Origin: JASHVB01 sp049522565
GTDB taxonomy: Bacteria > Pseudomonadota > Alphaproteobacteria > Acetobacterales > Acetobacteraceae
Direction: 5' to 3'
Assembly (NCBI GenBank): GCA_049522565.1
Contig: JBEKNT010000464.1
Span: forward strand, 1-5,131
Length of the DNA: 5,131 nucleotides
Of this stretch, positions 3,763 to 5,131 are shown in pieces. The notes beneath the pieces are model-generated. The model saw only the letters and a list, made by a program, of their open reading frames with translations. It made no database searches and had not been told where the DNA came from. The first letter of the stretch is position 1; the number at the start of each line of letters is the position of its first letter. The position numbers were made by a program, and so were the translations under genes.

Positions 3763-5131
3763 TCAATCGGCCATGCCAATAACACCAGCTTCGTTCTGCT
3801 CTTCCATGTGATGCCGCTCGTGCACCGCGCGAATGAGCAGATTGCAGAGGAAGCCAACCACCAGGAGCGCCGCCATGAGGTACATGGTCACATTGTAGGC
3901 CTGCGCCTTCGGGATGCCGTGATCGACATTGTATTGCCGAATGTAGTTCACCAGCACCGGCCCGAAGATACCCGCCGCCGACCAGGCGGTCAGCAGCATA
4001 CCGTGGATCGCGCCGACATAGCGGGTGCCGAACATGTCGCGCAGATAGGCGGGGACCGTCGCGAAACCGCCGCCATACATGCTGATGATGACGCAGAAGC
4101 ACAGCACGAACAGCGCGACGCTGCCGGCCGCTCCGGCATAGGGCACCAGCGCGTAAAGCACGAAACCGAGGGCGAAGAACACGAAATAGGTGTTCTTGCG
4201 ACCGATGAAGTCCGACACCGAGGCCCAGAAGAATCGGCCGCCCATGTTGAACAGGCTCATCAGCCCGACGAAGCCGGCGGCGGCGGCGGCGGTGATATGG
4301 CCCGGGAACATCTCCTGGCTCATCGCCGAGGCCTGGCCCAGCACGCCGATGCCAGCGGTGACGTTCAGGCACAGCACCCACCAGATCAGCCAGAACTGCG
4401 GCGTCTTCAGCGCCTGATAGACAAATACGTGGCGCGTGGTGATCAGCTTCTTCGGCTGTGCCGGTGCGACATAGCCCTCGGGCGCCCAGCCGGCCGGCGG
4501 CAGGCGTACGATCGCCGCGCCCACCATCATGAAACAGAAATAGACCACTCCCAGGACGACAAAGGTTTCCGCCACGCCGACATGCGTCGGAGTGGAGAAG
4601 TAGTGCATCAACCCGACCGACAACGGCGAGGCGATAAAGGCGCCACCGCCGAATCCCATGATCGCCATGCCGGTTGCCATACCCGGCCGGTCCGGGAACC
4701 ATTTGATCAGCGTGGAGACCGGCGAGATGTAGCCGATGCCAAGACCGAATCCGCCCAACACGCCGTAGCCGACATAGATCAGCCAGATATTGTGGATCGC
4801 CACCCCGGCCGCCGAAACCATGAACCCGCCGCCCCAGCACAGCGCGGCGGCAACCATGGCCCGGCGCGGACCGCCTTCCTCCACCCAACGTCCGAGTAGC
4901 GCGGCGGAGAGCCCCAGGAAGACGATGGCGATCGAGAAGATCCAGCCGAGCTCGGTGAGTTTCCAATCATCCGGCGCGGACTGGGTGATGCCGATCAGCC
5001 GCGTCATCGGCAGGTTGAACACGCTGAACGCGTAGGCCTGGCCGATGCACAGATGCACGCACAGCGCCGCAGGGGGCACCATCCAGCGGCTGAATCCGGG
5101 GCCGGCTATGATGCGGTCGCGGTGCAGCAAA
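3763..5131 (-). CDS. OFA-family MFS transporter (oxalate/formate antiporter-like), 5' end outside the window
   Basis: This inner-membrane protein probably carries a small organic acid. About 455 residues are visible with 12 hydrophobic helices. Typical OFA features are RIIAGPGFSRWMVPPAALCVHL near the visible N-terminus, GQAYAFSVFNLP in the first helix, and the GIGYISPVSTLIKWFPDRPG segment followed by ATGMAIMGFGGGAF. Loop motifs typical of MFS are GRWVEEGGPRR (after helix 2) and SDFIGRKNTY (after helix 8). Arg299 (visible numbering) in GGRFFW may correspond to Arg272 of OxlT. In helix 11, where OxlT has its substrate lysine (Lys355), this protein reads LLTAWSAAGIFGP with Trp383 and no lysine, arguing against oxalate. 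A TTG at 5130 could serve as a start, but relatives usually have a few more residues before RIIAGPG, so the true start most likely lies beyond the right edge. The gene heads a minus-strand series with the small subunit and possibly the CoA enzymes. Confidence 0.9.
   Translation of the reverse strand, partial: LLHRDRIIAGPGFSRWMVPPAALCVHLCIGQAYAFSVFNLPMTRLIGITQSAPDDWKLTELGWIFSIAIVFLGLSAALLGRWVEEGGPRRAMVAAALCWGGGFMVSAAGVAIHNIWLIYVGYGVLGGFGLGIGYISPVSTLIKWFPDRPGMATGMAIMGFGGGAFIASPLSVGLMHYFSTPTHVGVAETFVVLGVVYFCFMMVGAAIVRLPPAGWAPEGYVAPAQPKKLITTRHVFVYQALKTPQFWLIWWVLCLNVTAGIGVLGQASAMSQEMFPGHITAAAAAGFVGLMSLFNMGGRFFWASVSDFIGRKNTYFVFFALGFVLYALVPYAGAAGSVALFVLCFCVIISMYGGGFATVPAYLRDMFGTRYVGAIHGMLLTAWSAAGIFGPVLVNYIRQYNVDHGIPKAQAYNVTMYLMAALLVVGFLCNLLIRAVHERHHMEEQNEAGVIGMAD

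Noticed and set aside
3736..4899. 387-residue plus-strand open frame opposite the MFS transporter
   Set aside because: The His/Arg/Gln-rich composition is typical of an antisense shadow of a membrane protein gene; no domain is visible.
3629..4966. 445-residue minus-strand open frame ending in the MFS small subunit
   Set aside because: Most of it is the transporter read in the wrong frame; only the last 40 codons, with their own ribosome binding site, are real.

Overview
The window is GC-rich chromosomal DNA that reads like a metabolically versatile alphaproteobacterium, possibly Rhodospirillales/Acetobacterales or a Bradyrhizobium-like lineage. This placement is inferred from the high GC content, a Tat-exported solute-binding protein, an OFA-type MFS transporter with its small partner protein, a BadH-like dehydrogenase, and intergenic palindromes of the ctctccc/gggagag + gagggtgaggg type. 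I did no database search, so the taxonomy is tentative.

Layout. Positions 1-341 carry no gene that I can support. They hold a terminator-like hairpin (71-97) and, just before the first gene, four consecutive short-loop hairpins (220-324) that may form a structured mRNA leader. A plus-strand gene (342-1694) encodes a Tat-secreted extracellular solute-binding protein of the sugar-type ABC family; no permease or ATPase gene is visible beside it. Between this gene and the convergent minus-strand gene lies a 126-bp composite inverted repeat (1699-1824) with a hairpin abutting each gene's stop codon.

The rest is read on the minus strand. In order of transcription these are: an MFS transporter of the oxalate/formate antiporter (OFA) family (3763 to beyond the right edge, 5' end missing), a 40-residue one-helix MFS small subunit (3629-3751), a 226-nt gap, a crotonase-superfamily (enoyl-CoA hydratase/isomerase-like) protein (2593-3402), and a short-chain dehydrogenase (1835-2581). 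Both pairs are tightly coupled, with 11 nt between stop and start and the second gene's Shine-Dalgarno at or on the first gene's stop. The 226-nt gap contains, on the plus strand, a 26-codon piece that looks like the beginning of a P-loop kinase (Walker A motif) and then stops: a probable gene remnant.

Functionally, the minus-strand genes suggest uptake of an organic acid (MFS plus small subunit) and CoA-thioester catabolism (crotonase plus 3-hydroxyacyl-CoA-type SDR). The dehydrogenase resembles the 2-hydroxycyclohexanecarboxyl-CoA dehydrogenase (BadH) type. The crotonase lacks both classical catalytic glutamates, and the transporter lacks a lysine where OxlT is expected to have its substrate-binding one, so the substrate is probably not oxalate and the crotonase chemistry may not be ordinary hydration. 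I see no clearly new multi-gene system. The items most worth a second look are the structured leader, the kinase remnant, the composite palindrome and the atypical active sites.
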